A DNA stretch of 64,000 nt from Flavobacterium endoglycinae (GCF_017352115.1 NZ_CP071448.1:1511001-1575000), one strand, 5' to 3'. Shown: positions 7,970 through 17,169, counted from the stretch's first letter. Notes: generated from the letters alone by a model not told the origin. A program made the numbers and translations.

Positions 7970-8282
7970 ACACACATTCTAAATTCATACAAATTCAAAA
8001 CTTTCTTTCTCATTTGCAGAGAGAAAGATTTTATGCGTATTGATCTTGAGGAAATTTCACTACTATTTGAGTACCATTTACAAAAACAGGTATAAATACG
8101 TATTGCCAGAAGTTTATTAAGTGGTAAAATTGCAAGGAATAATTTTTACTTTAGAATGCAGTTTCTTGCAGAAGAAGCTTTTTTAAACTTTTGTCACTTT
8201 TTTTTTGGAACAAGAAGTGGGATTTCAAATCGCTGGTAACGATTAGAAATCCCACTTTTGTTTTTTAGTACTTTAAATATAT
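7970..8282. other. 313-bp gene-free gap
   Basis: The gap holds a weak hairpin downstream of the zinc-ribbon gene (about 8001-8028), a 20-codon open frame from the ATG near 8033 that I do not consider a gene, the 10-bp palindrome AATACGTATT near 8096-8105, and the terminator at 8211-8267. Confidence 0.5.
8211..8267. terminator. Bidirectional intrinsic terminator
   Basis: The 12-bp stem AAGTGGGATTTC/GAAATCCCACTT (8215-8226 with 8246-8257) has T-runs on both strands. It ends the repressor gene on the minus strand and anything read through from 7505 on the plus strand. Confidence 0.8.
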
Positions 8283-8666
8283 TTATTTACTTTTCCTATA
8301 TGTTTCGACTTGTTCTTCGAGGTGCATAATAATCTTTTTTAATCCGTCGATCGTTTCTTTTCTCGAATCGGCAAGATCTTTATAACTAACCGCATTTTCA
8401 GGGTCAGAAAAACCATAAATTTCACCTTCTTCTTCAAAAATAGTTGGTTTTATCATACTTCCAACTCCTGTTAGCAGCCATTCAGGATTAATATCAGAAT
8501 ATCTTTTTAGGATATTCTCTAACTTATCAACTCCTATGGTTTTATGGTGTTTTAACTGACTAGCAAAAGAACCATTCGACATGCCAACTTCTCTCTCAAA
8601 AGCACTTACTCGGATTTTCTTCGAATCTAGATATTGCTTTATTCTTTCTATAGTGTTTTCTGCCAT
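8283..8666 (-). CDS. XRE/CI-like phage-type repressor
   Basis: This 127-aa protein has an N-terminal helix-turn-helix (about 5-70: IERIKQYLDSKKIRVSAFEREVGMSNGSFASQLK), followed by NPEWLLTGVGSM, the signature of Bacteroidota phage-type repressors. The C-terminus (about 95-127) is a short coiled coil (KKIIMHLEEQVETYRK) that could dimerise. There is no peptidase domain, so RecA-linked self-cleavage is not expected. It is divergent from a 68-aa gene, with two related dyads between them that are likely operators. It could be a prophage relic or a domesticated switch. Confidence 0.8.
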   Translation of the reverse strand: MAENTIERIKQYLDSKKIRVSAFEREVGMSNGSFASQLKHHKTIGVDKLENILKRYSDINPEWLLTGVGSMIKPTIFEEEGEIYGFSDPENAVSYKDLADSRKETIDGLKKIIMHLEEQVETYRKSK

Positions 8667-8678
8667 TATATAAATATT

Positions 8679-8731
8679 TAGAAAATATTCTACAATATAT
8701 TAGTTAATTAGGAAAATTCTTACTATATTTG
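8679..8731. promoter_or_regulatory. Twin operator-like dyads and promoter between divergent genes
   Basis: TAGAAAATATTCTA (8679-8692; arms TAGAA/TTCTA) and TAGGAAAATTCTTA (8709-8722) are similar dyads. The second lies just before a perfect -7 box, TATATTTG (8724-8731), of the rightward gene. The spacing fits repression by the adjacent XRE protein. Confidence 0.5.
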
Positions 8732-8756
8732 TCTTAGCTATAATACAAACAAAGTA

Positions 8757-8963
8757 ATGAACAAAAATATAAAAACTAAACCAAGTTATAACCAAGAAAT
8801 CCTAAAGATTTTAAAAAATAAATACGGGTATTCTTACGACTATATTCGTAAATCAATTAGAGGAGATCGTTCTGGAGAGATTAGCGAGAAAATAAAATAC
8901 GAATACAACAAGCTTGTAAGTGAGTCTAGAAAGGCTATAGAAATACAAGTCAGCAAATTGTAA
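8757..8963 (+). CDS. Small basic protein divergent from the XRE repressor
   Basis: This 68-aa basic, helical protein contains YNQEILKILKNKYGYSYDYIRKSIRGDRSG. The pattern resembles a short DNA-binding helical domain of the type found opposite phage repressors in Bacteroidota, with RKSIRGDRSG as the likely recognition region. I do not recognise a named family. The promoter at 8724-8731 overlaps a predicted operator, so the repressor at 8283 probably controls it. No integrase or further phage genes follow. Confidence 0.65.
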   Translation: MNKNIKTKPSYNQEILKILKNKYGYSYDYIRKSIRGDRSGEISEKIKYEYNKLVSESRKAIEIQVSKL

Positions 8964-9019
8964 ACTCTTTATTGTTCTTTATTTTACAGAAAAAGTTTTC
9001 GGAAATTAAATTGAGGCAG

Positions 9020-9027
9020 TATTTTTG
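9020..9027 (+). promoter_or_regulatory. -7 box of the DUF3754 gene
   Basis: TATTTTTG fits TAnnTTTG. A TTG that could be read as a start (9025) lies inside this box, so the next ATG (9067) is the better start. Confidence 0.5.
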
Positions 9028-9066
9028 CGTTTAGTAAACGCCACGAAATTAAAGCCAGAAATCGAT

Positions 9067-10296
9067 ATGATCCGAGAACATTATATTCCGTTTAACAAAG
9101 AATTCTTACTCGAACAACAAATTGCCGCTTTCGCCGATGATTCTCAAAAAGTCGATGATTTTAAAAAGCTTTTTGATATTGTTGAGCATTACTATCATTA
9201 TGAATCTTTTAACCTCAATCGAAATCTAAAACAGCATTATGCTTTATACGATCCAGATTTGAGCGAAAAAGAACGTGAACAGTTTATAAGCAAAAGCAGT
9301 TTTCCGGTTTTTAAAGAAACGCTGCTGACGGTTTTACAACGAGGTAATTACTACAGAATTGATGAAGGTACTTTAAAAGACGCTTTTACAGAATCGGATT
9401 TGATTGGTTTAAATCTGGCGATTGATTTTAATGCTTTCAAAGATTATGAGCTTTACGCGCGCGGACATCAAGCTGCAAAAGAAAAGGTCAAGAAATTTTA
9501 TTTCTGGAAAAAAGAAGTTGAAATCGAATATTACGACCGCGTTTTAATTTACCTTAATTACAGCGACGCTGATTTTCTGACTCAAAAGAAAGTCAAATTA
9601 GGCAAAATGCCTATCGATCCGGGTTCTATTGCATTGAAGATTTTCAAACGTGTTCCTAAAAACGATTTAGAAACTATTTTCCCAAATGCCATTCCGCGAA
9701 TGTCTCTTCGAGATAAATTACTGCTTTGGGTTCCAGGGCTTTTTGGTGGACTTTCTTTATTGAGTGCCAAAGTAATTCCGGCTTTGATTAATATGTATGA
9801 TGCCTATCAAACAGGCGAAACAATTGATTTATTAAACAGTAAAACTTCCTTAAATCAAGGTTTGATTGCGCTGGGAATCTTGGCGGCATATTGTTTCCGT
9901 CAGTACAATAATTTCATTAATAAAAAAATCCGCTATTCGAAAATGCTTTCAGATAGTTTGTATTTTAAAAATGTGGGAAACAACAGCGGTGCTTTTTATT
10001 CGCTTTTAAATTCATCTGAAGAAGAAGCTTTAAAAGAAACTATTCTCGCCTACACTTTTTTACACGAGAGCGAAAAACCTCTTACCGCCGAAGAACTTGA
10101 TTTTCAAATCGAATCTTGGTTTGAAACCAAGCTGAATACTAAACTTGACTTTGATGTAAACGATGCTTTACTGAAATTAAGAAGTATAGGAATTGGCAAA
10201 GAAAACAACGGAAAATGGCACGTAGTTCCCGTAAAAGAAGCTTTAGTAACCATTGACGAACTGTGGGATAGTGTTTTTGAATACAATCAAAAATGA
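9067..10296 (+). CDS. DUF3754 (TMEM143-like) family protein
   Basis: This protein of about 409 aa begins MIREHYIPFNKEFLL, matching the xFIPF opening I associate with DUF3754/TMEM143 proteins. A soluble N-terminal half precedes two membrane-associated hydrophobic stretches (LLLWVPGLFGGLSLLSAKVIPALI and GLIALGILAAYCF). The C-terminal part ends in a winged-helix-like segment (about 320-405: HESEKPLTAEELDFQIESWF and DVNDALLKLRSIGI). The function of the family is unknown. The start at 9067 is preferred because a longer form would begin inside the -7 box at 9020-9027. Confidence 0.78.
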   Translation: MIREHYIPFNKEFLLEQQIAAFADDSQKVDDFKKLFDIVEHYYHYESFNLNRNLKQHYALYDPDLSEKEREQFISKSSFPVFKETLLTVLQRGNYYRIDEGTLKDAFTESDLIGLNLAIDFNAFKDYELYARGHQAAKEKVKKFYFWKKEVEIEYYDRVLIYLNYSDADFLTQKKVKLGKMPIDPGSIALKIFKRVPKNDLETIFPNAIPRMSLRDKLLLWVPGLFGGLSLLSAKVIPALINMYDAYQTGETIDLLNSKTSLNQGLIALGILAAYCFRQYNNFINKKIRYSKMLSDSLYFKNVGNNSGAFYSLLNSSEEEALKETILAYTFLHESEKPLTAEELDFQIESWFETKLNTKLDFDVNDALLKLRSIGIGKENNGKWHVVPVKEALVTIDELWDSVFEYNQK

Positions 10297-10372
10297 GATA
10301 TAGTTTTTGGGCTGGTTATCAATCTAAAAGAAATTTTATTAGATTTACGTAACTAACCTTAAAACCACAAAA

Positions 10373-10837
10373 ATGAGAACTTTAGACCAATGGTTTGCAG
10401 AATATGCTGTAAGCCACCAAAACCCAACAAACAAAGCTATACATTACATTTGTGTTCCTGCTATTTATTTTTCTATTGTGGGATTATTAATGAGTATTCC
10501 AAGCGGTATTATTGCCAGTACTTTACAATTAAACACTCCTATTATCGAAAACTGGGCTTTTGTGGCGCTGCTTTTTGTTTTGATATTCTACATTAGATTG
10601 TCGGTTGTAATGGCGCTTAAAATTGCTGTTTTTTCATTTATCTGTCTTGCAATTAATTATTATGTGAGTCAGTTTGTGCCTCTTTGGATGTTTTCAATTG
10701 GTGTATTTGTACTCGCTTGGATCGGACAATTTTATGGACATAATATTGAAGGAAAGAAACCTTCTTTTCTTAAAGATCTTCAGTTTTTATTAATTGGCCC
10801 GGCTTGGGTAGTTGAAAATTTGTTTTCGAAAAAATAA
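10373..10837 (+). CDS. DUF962 / Mpo1-like membrane protein
   Basis: This 154-aa protein has the layout of the DUF962 family: an N-terminal WFAEYAVSHQNPTNKAIHYICVP, three or four membrane helices, and the C-terminal GQFYGHNIEGKKPSFLKD with LIGPAWV. The conserved His residues (H15, H24 and the YGH motif) match those that bind iron in the yeast homologue Mpo1, a dioxygenase acting in fatty-acid alpha-oxidation. A similar lipid role here is an inference from the family. It stands alone and is followed by a hairpin with a T-run. Confidence 0.85.
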   Translation: MRTLDQWFAEYAVSHQNPTNKAIHYICVPAIYFSIVGLLMSIPSGIIASTLQLNTPIIENWAFVALLFVLIFYIRLSVVMALKIAVFSFICLAINYYVSQFVPLWMFSIGVFVLAWIGQFYGHNIEGKKPSFLKDLQFLLIGPAWVVENLFSKK

Positions 10838-10862
10838 AAAATAATTTGCGATTCAAAATATT

Positions 10863-10905
10863 AAAAAAGGACAAAGAAGAGTTTTTCTTTTTTGTCTTTT
10901 TTTGT
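10863..10905 (+). terminator. Intrinsic terminator after the DUF962 gene
   Basis: GACAAAGAAGA pairs with TCTTTTTTGTC and is followed by a run of seven T. Confidence 0.65.
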
Positions 10906-11011
10906 TTTCAAACTTTTTATTCAATCCGTTAATACTGCTACACAACTGACTATCAATAAATAAATAAATAAATATTCATTAAATTTATATATAAATCAAA
11001 TTATAAACGGT

Positions 11012-11605
11012 ATGAGAAAGATAATTGTTTTGTCAATGATTTCATTAGATGGTGTCATGCAGGCGCCGGGTGGACCGGAAGAAGATACATCAGGTGGTTT
11101 TAAATTTGGCGGATGGACGGTTCCGTATGGTGATGAAATTTATAACAATGCTGTACAAAAAGAGCTAGAACCCGCAGATTATCTTTTAGGCCGAAAAACA
11201 TTTGATATTTGGGAAAATTACTGGCCTTTTCATAACGATTTCTGGCCTGGAATTAACGAAGGCACTAAATATGTTTTCTCCAATTCAAGAAAGGAATCTG
11301 AATGGAGCAATTCGGTTTTCATTAACGATCTTGACGCTATAAAAAAACTTAAAGATTCTGATGGTTTGGATATTAATATTTGGGGAAGCAGTGAACTTAT
11401 TCATTTATTACTAAAAAATGATTTAATCGATGAACTGCGTTTAAAAATTCATCCGTTATTATTAGGCAAAGGCAAAAAGCTGTTTGATGAGAATATAAAT
11501 CCATCAGCATTTGTTTTAACAGAAAGCACGATAACTTCAACTGGAGTTATTTTAGCGAATTATAAAAGATATGGCGAAGTAAAAACTGGAGACGCTACGG
11601 TTTAA
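11012..11605 (+). CDS. RibD C-terminal domain / dihydrofolate reductase-like protein
   Basis: This 197-aa single-domain protein is of the RibD-C/DHFR-like fold (YyaP/YwjB type). The N-terminus MRKIIVLSMISLDGVMQAPGG, then LLGRKTFDIWENYW, IWGSSELIHLLLKNDLIDEL and IHPLLLGKGKKLF, are the usual landmarks, including the NADPH-binding G-S-S/E region. These proteins are putative NADPH-dependent reductases with unknown substrates and are distinct from FolA. No operon partner is evident; the next gene starts 53 bp later. Confidence 0.85.
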   Translation: MRKIIVLSMISLDGVMQAPGGPEEDTSGGFKFGGWTVPYGDEIYNNAVQKELEPADYLLGRKTFDIWENYWPFHNDFWPGINEGTKYVFSNSRKESEWSNSVFINDLDAIKKLKDSDGLDINIWGSSELIHLLLKNDLIDELRLKIHPLLLGKGKKLFDENINPSAFVLTESTITSTGVILANYKRYGEVKTGDATV

Positions 11606-11658
11606 TTTTTATTTCTAAACTATATAATTAATATAAAATTCCGCATTGCAAATTATCA

Positions 11659-12471
11659 ATGATAAATTTCAAACTTAAAAATGTCGAAAAAATAGTTCCG
11701 ATAGGAGAAAAACCAAATGCTTATTTAAGCTGGTTTTGGCTCACCGATGGTGAATTATGGCTGAAATTTGGAGAACATACCCTTTATGAATATTCACAAG
11801 AAGCACTTGAACACTTTGAGAGTTTAACACCATACAATGATTATTATATTGTTAGGTTCTTAGAAGATTTTACTGCTCTTTTTGAAAATATAAATGAATC
11901 GATCCCAGATGATTTTTACCGTTTAACTCAAAACCTGAATCATGTAAAAGATCATGCCCAAAAATGGCTGGATTTATTCGAAACAGAAGAAGAACAAATT
12001 ATGGATTCTTATCGTGATAAACATTACACGATTCTTTCATGGATTTATGATCGATCTTTTGATTCTGGACACTTAATTGGCGGACCTCTTTTTTCCTTTT
12101 TTAGATGCAAAAACAAAATAAGGATAGTTTGGGAAACTGATTATGTTCTTAAAAATGGAATAAATTTATGGACTGCAAAAGATGGAAGCTTCGAAATGAG
12201 TTTTTCAGATTTTATTAAGGAAATAAAAAAATTTGGAATTGAGTTTTTTGAAGCAATGGACAAACAAATACAATTTACAATTTCAAAAGAATGGGAAGAT
12301 ATTCAAATTGATAAAATAAAATTAATATCGGAACATAATGAACGAAAGCTTGAATTCTATAAAAACTTGTCTTTGCTTGAGCAGAAGGAAACAGAAAAAA
12401 CAAACTGGAAAGAAATTGATAAATTATACAAACAAATGACAAATGATTTACAAATAAAAAGTAAACTTTAG
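11659..12471 (+). CDS. DUF5984-like protein
   Basis: This 270-aa protein is rich in Trp and acidic residues. Its N-terminal YLSWFWLTDGELWLKFG and the central ILSWIYDRSFDSGHLIGGPLFSFFR, IRIVWETDY and NLWTAKDGSFEM match my memory of DUF5984, a family often found as an immunity or accessory protein. The C-terminal ~45 residues are a charged coil. There is no signal peptide. No toxin partner is visible, so an immunity role is only a possibility. A terminator follows at 12477-12507. Confidence 0.65.
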   Translation: MINFKLKNVEKIVPIGEKPNAYLSWFWLTDGELWLKFGEHTLYEYSQEALEHFESLTPYNDYYIVRFLEDFTALFENINESIPDDFYRLTQNLNHVKDHAQKWLDLFETEEEQIMDSYRDKHYTILSWIYDRSFDSGHLIGGPLFSFFRCKNKIRIVWETDYVLKNGINLWTAKDGSFEMSFSDFIKEIKKFGIEFFEAMDKQIQFTISKEWEDIQIDKIKLISEHNERKLEFYKNLSLLEQKETEKTNWKEIDKLYKQMTNDLQIKSKL

Positions 12472-12476
12472 AATAT

Positions 12477-12507
12477 AAAAAACCTGCTTCATAACGAAAC
12501 AGGTTTT
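12477..12507. terminator. Bidirectional intrinsic terminator
   Basis: The stem AAACCTG/CAGGTTT is flanked by A- and T-runs between convergent genes. Confidence 0.75.
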
Positions 12508-12530
12508 GCATTTATATTTTAAAAATTAAA

Positions 12531-14732
12531 TTAATTCTTCTTTATAATTTTCCCGAACAATTCTTTATCATTTACCAAAATTTTCAAATAATAAATTGCA
12601 TTGGGCAATGATGCTAAACTGAGTTTGTACTCTCTTGATTTATCTGTTCGGTATAAAATTAATTTCCCAGTGGTATCAAATAAATATAATTCTGTTGCTT
12701 CTTGATTTAAAGCTACATTTACCACATCGTTTGTTGGATTTGGGAAATATTTAAAATCGATTATTGTATCGTTTGTCAGCTGTTCTTCTATTTTTTTGTT
12801 TTCAGAATATGAATCTTGTTTTGAAGCACAACTATTAACAGAACAGTTTTGAATAATAACTCTCAAAAGCAAGTCGTTCAGCATTTCCACTTTATAACTT
12901 TCTGTGGAAGGCTCAATATGATCATTTCCAATTCCACTGTGATTGGTTATAAAAAGATACGTTCCGTTTGTTTCTAAAGCCATTGCACGCATTAAATATT
13001 CGGTGCTTTTATCGATTCCGCTTGCCGCAATTGGAATAATTCTGATACCTTTTTCTGCTGCTTTTTTGGCGAGATTTTGAAGTTTTACAATATTTACATC
13101 ACTATAATGCGGCGGCGCGTCTAACAAAAGAAATAAAAGTTTGCTTCGGGCATCATCATCCCAACTCATATTTTCTATTGATGCTTCCAGAGCTTCAATT
13201 ACAGCTTCGGGATAGTCACCGCCGCCATCGGCATTTTGTTTTTTAATAAACGAAATCACGTTTTCTATATTCGTTGTAAAATCGAAATTCTTCACTAAAT
13301 AGGCATCTCCGGCATCTCTGTAAAAAACACTTCCCATAGACAAATCAGAGGTTGGAAATTCTTTTTTGGTGCGTTCAATTACATCGTACAATTCGGCTTG
13401 CAGGTAATTTATTTCATCACCCATTGAACCTGTAGCATCAATTACAAATGCAATGTTTATTTTATCTTGTTCGATACAATTCTGCTTGTAGGTATAAGCG
13501 TTAATTCCGTCATGAAACTCTTTTGGTTTTGAAACTAAAACCATTTTATCTTCATCAATGATTTGAAGATTGTCTGAAGTTTTTTCGACTGATACATCAT
13601 TTGGCTGAAACCATAATTCGGCACGGCCAGTATTATCAGTTCTTGCTGTCCATATAGTTTTTCCTTCATTTTGTAAATGAACCGTTTTATTAATTATCGG
13701 AAAGCCTGTGTCATTTTTCAAGCTTACAGAATATCTGTAGGCTGGATTTAATTTCCAATGATTTTTCCATTGGTTTAATTCTGTTTCTGTTAATCCTTGC
13801 CAATAGCTGTAATGACTGAAATCATTGACTTCTCCAGCCGTTAATTGCCCTGCTTTTAGCGAACTATTTTTCCCTTCTGCTACAATCTTTTTATCAGATA
13901 CCGGAGCTGGAACAGCAGCTTCTGCTGCACCAACACTACTAACTGATTTTTCAGTCATTCTTTTTTCTTTTTTACTTCTTGATATACCCATTGCGGTTGT
14001 AACAACTGATTCAAGCATAACGACATCGCTTTTCATTACGATATTCATTATTCTATGATCTACAATTACTTCTACGGTTTTCATACCAATATAGCTGATT
14101 ACTAAAACATCACCCAGTTTTGCATCAATTCCGTAAAAACCGTCAAAGTCAGTATTTGCAACTATTTTAGTTCCTTTAATCATTATATTGGCTCCCGGCA
14201 AGGGATCACCATATTCATCTGTAATTTGTCCTATTACTGATTTCTTTAAAGAGTTTCCACGTAAAGAATGATCGGCAGTAACATTAGGAATTCTTTCATT
14301 TCTTGCTTTATCTCTTCTAGCCAACCTTCTTTCATGTCTTTCTATTCTTCTGTCTTCTCTTCTATCTTCCCTTTCTACCCTTCTGTCTTCTTTCTGTCTT
14401 ATTTTCTCTTCTTGTTTTCTAATTGTTTCCGGATCATCAAAATAGACTTTCAAGTCTTTACTATCATTTACTGCTGCAATTTTTGCACGTTTTCCTTGAA
14501 ATGTAAATTTCAACCCATCACGTTTCTTCCCTTTAATCGTAAAACTTCCATCAGAATTTGAATAAGTCACAAAATTGTTCTGCTGATTTATGATTTCAAC
14601 ATCAGCCAAAGGTTTCTTATTTTCATCATAAATAATTCCGCTGATTTTTTGAGCATTTACATTGAATGCAAATAAGATAAATAATAAGGTTGCTAATAAA
14701 CCTGTTTTTGAAGGAGAGTATATTTTCATCAT
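12531..14732 (-). CDS. Secreted vWA protein with two CarboxypepD_reg-like domains and a T9SS sorting domain
   Basis: This 733-aa protein is a mosaic. A signal peptide (1-27, ending VNAQ) is followed by a first carboxypeptidase-regulatory-like domain (29-100). A highly charged Arg/Glu segment (103-148) leads to a second such domain (165-235), which ends in VVMLESVVTTAMGISR, the junction typical of SusC/RagA TonB-dependent transporters. No beta-barrel follows. Instead there is a von Willebrand A domain (about 424-640) with MIDAS start DATGSMGDE (432-440), and a C-terminal T9SS type A sorting domain (about 660-733: YFPNPTNDVVNV to IKKN). It should be secreted by the type IX system and may bind ligands through the metal site. 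The ligand is unknown. Confidence 0.82.
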   Translation of the reverse strand: MMKIYSPSKTGLLATLLFILFAFNVNAQKISGIIYDENKKPLADVEIINQQNNFVTYSNSDGSFTIKGKKRDGLKFTFQGKRAKIAAVNDSKDLKVYFDDPETIRKQEEKIRQKEDRRVEREDRREDRRIERHERRLARRDKARNERIPNVTADHSLRGNSLKKSVIGQITDEYGDPLPGANIMIKGTKIVANTDFDGFYGIDAKLGDVLVISYIGMKTVEVIVDHRIMNIVMKSDVVMLESVVTTAMGISRSKKEKRMTEKSVSSVGAAEAAVPAPVSDKKIVAEGKNSSLKAGQLTAGEVNDFSHYSYWQGLTETELNQWKNHWKLNPAYRYSVSLKNDTGFPIINKTVHLQNEGKTIWTARTDNTGRAELWFQPNDVSVEKTSDNLQIIDEDKMVLVSKPKEFHDGINAYTYKQNCIEQDKINIAFVIDATGSMGDEINYLQAELYDVIERTKKEFPTSDLSMGSVFYRDAGDAYLVKNFDFTTNIENVISFIKKQNADGGGDYPEAVIEALEASIENMSWDDDARSKLLFLLLDAPPHYSDVNIVKLQNLAKKAAEKGIRIIPIAASGIDKSTEYLMRAMALETNGTYLFITNHSGIGNDHIEPSTESYKVEMLNDLLLRVIIQNCSVNSCASKQDSYSENKKIEEQLTNDTIIDFKYFPNPTNDVVNVALNQEATELYLFDTTGKLILYRTDKSREYKLSLASLPNAIYYLKILVNDKELFGKIIKKN

Positions 14733-14830
14733 AGCTAGAAGGTGTTTATATTAACTAAGATGATCTTTTTGAATAAATGGTTGGGAAGCAAAACAGATTT
14801 ATTTTAAAAACAATAAAAACCGTAAAAGAA

Positions 14831-15985
14831 CTAAATGATTTTCTTTACTCCTGGGATTAATAAAACAAGTGCTCCAAATATAAAACTGCCAATTATGATT
14901 AAGGGAGTCATGATTACAAGTTTTATCGCTGGTTCAATATCCCAATTTCTCACGCATAATGTAAAAATGATTATGATTAACGGATGAAAAATGTAAACGG
15001 CAAAACTACTGCGTGATGCTTTAATGAGCAATTTTGAAGCAGTATTCCAATTTCTTTTCCCATTAATTAAAAGCGTTGTTAGAATAGAAATACCAATCCA
15101 TTGTTCCCATACTGCATATAATAATGCCTGCCAGTGAAACCCTCCCGAAAACCAAGAAGAAGGTGTGTCGAGTTTAAATTTTACAATTAAAAATACCGGA
15201 AAAAACAATATGCATAATCCTGCTGATCTTTTGAGTTGTTTGCCTGTTTTTTCTGAAAGCTGATCAAACCAATTGTTTTTTGAAGCCAATAAGCCCATAA
15301 TGAATAAGGCAATATATTGTGGAAAATGCCCAAGCTGAAATCCAACTGGTTTAAGAACCCAGCCAACCGGAAATATAATTCTAACCAAAAAACTAATAAT
15401 TCCCAGTAGTATTGAAAACAATAGTATAGCGCGTGAATCTGGAACTTGTATAGATTTGCTGAAGTTAATTTTGAATATCTTTTTTACTGCTGCATAAAGT
15501 AATGTAAAAAGCAATAGAGCTGCCACAAACCATGTAACACCTAAATCGATCCAACTATTGTAGCCACTTAAATATTCGAAGAAGGTAATAGGATGCCCTT
15601 TTGCAAAATAGTAAACCAAATAACACATAAAGGGTGTAAGAAGGAAAGAATAGAATAACAAAGGAACTCCTAATCGAATGAGTCGGTCTTTGATGAATGT
15701 AAACGCTCCTTTTCTAGAATAGGAAGATTCAGTAAAAAAAGCCGCCAACAGAAAAAAATACCCCATAAAGAAGGATTGATTTATACTGATGATTGCTGTG
15801 GCAAGAATACGTGCTCCTAAAATATTCGTTGGCTGATTATAATACCAGCCTTCAGAAGCGCTGTAAGCAATAAACGTATGATGAAGCACCACTAATACAG
15901 TCAGAAGTACTTTGATATTGTCGATGTAAAGAAGTTTTTTTGAAGACTCAGAATCCTGATTCTTAGAAGTAATCACAGTTGTCAT
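14831..15985 (-). CDS. Acyltransferase family 3 membrane protein
   Basis: This 384-aa integral membrane protein has about ten hydrophobic helices. It opens with the family signature LLYIDNIKVLLTVLVVLHHTFIAY (the HH in helix 1 is the likely catalytic pair) and an RLIRLGVPLLFYS loop. Such enzymes (OafA/MdoC type) transfer acyl groups to surface sugars or small molecules. The substrate is unknown. The membrane LytTR regulator lies 102 bp upstream in the same direction and may control it; that is inferred from proximity only. Confidence 0.85.
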   Translation of the reverse strand: MTTVITSKNQDSESSKKLLYIDNIKVLLTVLVVLHHTFIAYSASEGWYYNQPTNILGARILATAIISINQSFFMGYFFLLAAFFTESSYSRKGAFTFIKDRLIRLGVPLLFYSFLLTPFMCYLVYYFAKGHPITFFEYLSGYNSWIDLGVTWFVAALLLFTLLYAAVKKIFKINFSKSIQVPDSRAILLFSILLGIISFLVRIIFPVGWVLKPVGFQLGHFPQYIALFIMGLLASKNNWFDQLSEKTGKQLKRSAGLCILFFPVFLIVKFKLDTPSSWFSGGFHWQALLYAVWEQWIGISILTTLLINGKRNWNTASKLLIKASRSSFAVYIFHPLIIIIFTLCVRNWDIEPAIKLVIMTPLIIIGSFIFGALVLLIPGVKKII

Positions 15986-16087
15986 AATAATTTTGGTTTT
16001 GTTGTTATTGATGACAAACGTACAATAAGAAAGTCCAGTAAAATGAGGGTTGTTACTGACAACTAGCTTTTGTGACGAACAACAACC

Positions 16088-16990
16088 TTACGGAATACAT
16101 TTACTGCGAAGCTCCTGATAATAATTATTAAAACTGTCGACCTGCTTTCTTGAAACTGGAATTTTGACATTGGTTTCGTTGAATGAAAGCAAATATCCTT
16201 GTGAGTTTCCAGACACTTTTTCGACCTTAAACATATTTACTAAATAAGTTCTGTGACATCTAAAAAAATGCGGATAATCTGTTATTTGATTTTCAAATTG
16301 AGTTAAGGAAATCCTTTTTACTTCTGTAATAATTTGATCGCCATTCGATTTTGTCAACTCGATGTAATTTCCATCAGCTTTTACAAACAGTAACTGATCT
16401 ATATCCAGACTAAAATCATCTTGTTTTACCTGCGTATTAATAAAAAGAGCAGGTATAACTGTTTTTTCGGGTTCGGTTTGTAATGGAGCAAATTGAACAA
16501 TAAATGTAGATCCTTTTTTGGACTCAAAATAAAAACTGGATAATCTTAGAAAAAGATAGAAGAAAATACCCGCTACAATACAATTTCTAATTTCTTCAAA
16601 AAGATAATTCCACGACCAGTTGTTGGAATTGGTATAAAGCAAATCACGCATTAAAAAGCTGGTTATGCCAATAAAAACAAATAGAACTGCAATGCAAACA
16701 TATTCTTTTAGTAAAGTCCATTCCGTTTTATTTTTCAATAATCTAAAATAATTCAGTGTTCTAAAATAAATAAACAGAACAAGTGCTGGAGCCAGTGCAT
16801 GCAAAAAACAAATGAAGAAATAATGCATTCTTAGTTCTGGATCATAAACCCCAAATGGTTTGAATGCTAAAAGAAATAGTAAAATGACCAGAAAAACAAT
16901 AACTGAACTTTTTACGAGATTTTGAGATTGATATCGTCGGGGATATTCAATTTCATTTCGCAAATGTTCTGTATTGATGTAGAATGGCAT
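16088..16990 (-). CDS. Membrane-bound LytTR transcriptional regulator
   Basis: This protein of about 300 aa, starting at MPFYINTEHL (ATG 16988-16990), has four membrane segments in the first ~165 residues and a C-terminal LytTR domain (about 200-300). The LytTR part has DIDQLLFVKADGNYIEL and HFFRCHRTYLVNM, the same landmarks as the response regulator at 4947. It has no receiver domain, so it is a one-component regulator that may sense the membrane. An upstream in-frame start at 17029 is possible but adds only a short hydrophobic tail. The target may be the downstream acyltransferase gene. Confidence 0.85.
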   Translation of the reverse strand: MPFYINTEHLRNEIEYPRRYQSQNLVKSSVIVFLVILLFLLAFKPFGVYDPELRMHYFFICFLHALAPALVLFIYFRTLNYFRLLKNKTEWTLLKEYVCIAVLFVFIGITSFLMRDLLYTNSNNWSWNYLFEEIRNCIVAGIFFYLFLRLSSFYFESKKGSTFIVQFAPLQTEPEKTVIPALFINTQVKQDDFSLDIDQLLFVKADGNYIELTKSNGDQIITEVKRISLTQFENQITDYPHFFRCHRTYLVNMFKVEKVSGNSQGYLLSFNETNVKIPVSRKQVDSFNNYYQELRSKCIP

Positions 16991-17135
16991 AATAAAAGAT
17001 TTGTTGGGGAATAAATACAAAAATAACAATTTGATGGCGTTTGAATAAGTAAATCAAATAATTCCAAATATTATTTGCAAGCCGAAGGGGAAAGTCAAGT
17101 TCGTTTTCTTACAATTTTAGCGAAAATTGCTGATT

Positions 17136-17143
17136 TACTTTTG
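17136..17143 (+). promoter_or_regulatory. -7 box of the quinone reductase gene
   Basis: TACTTTTG fits TAnnTTTG and lies 26 nt before the ATG at 17170. Confidence 0.5.
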
Positions 17144-17169
17144 TTCTAACAAATTCAAAAAATAGAACA

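Noticed and set aside
8033..8095. 20-codon frame (MRIDLEEISLLFEYH) in the gap after 7969
   Set aside because: It is very short, lies after a hairpin, and has no promoter or neighbour to support it.
8283..8963. Complete prophage at the XRE repressor
   Set aside because: No integrase, replication, packaging or structural genes are nearby, and no attachment-site repeats are visible.
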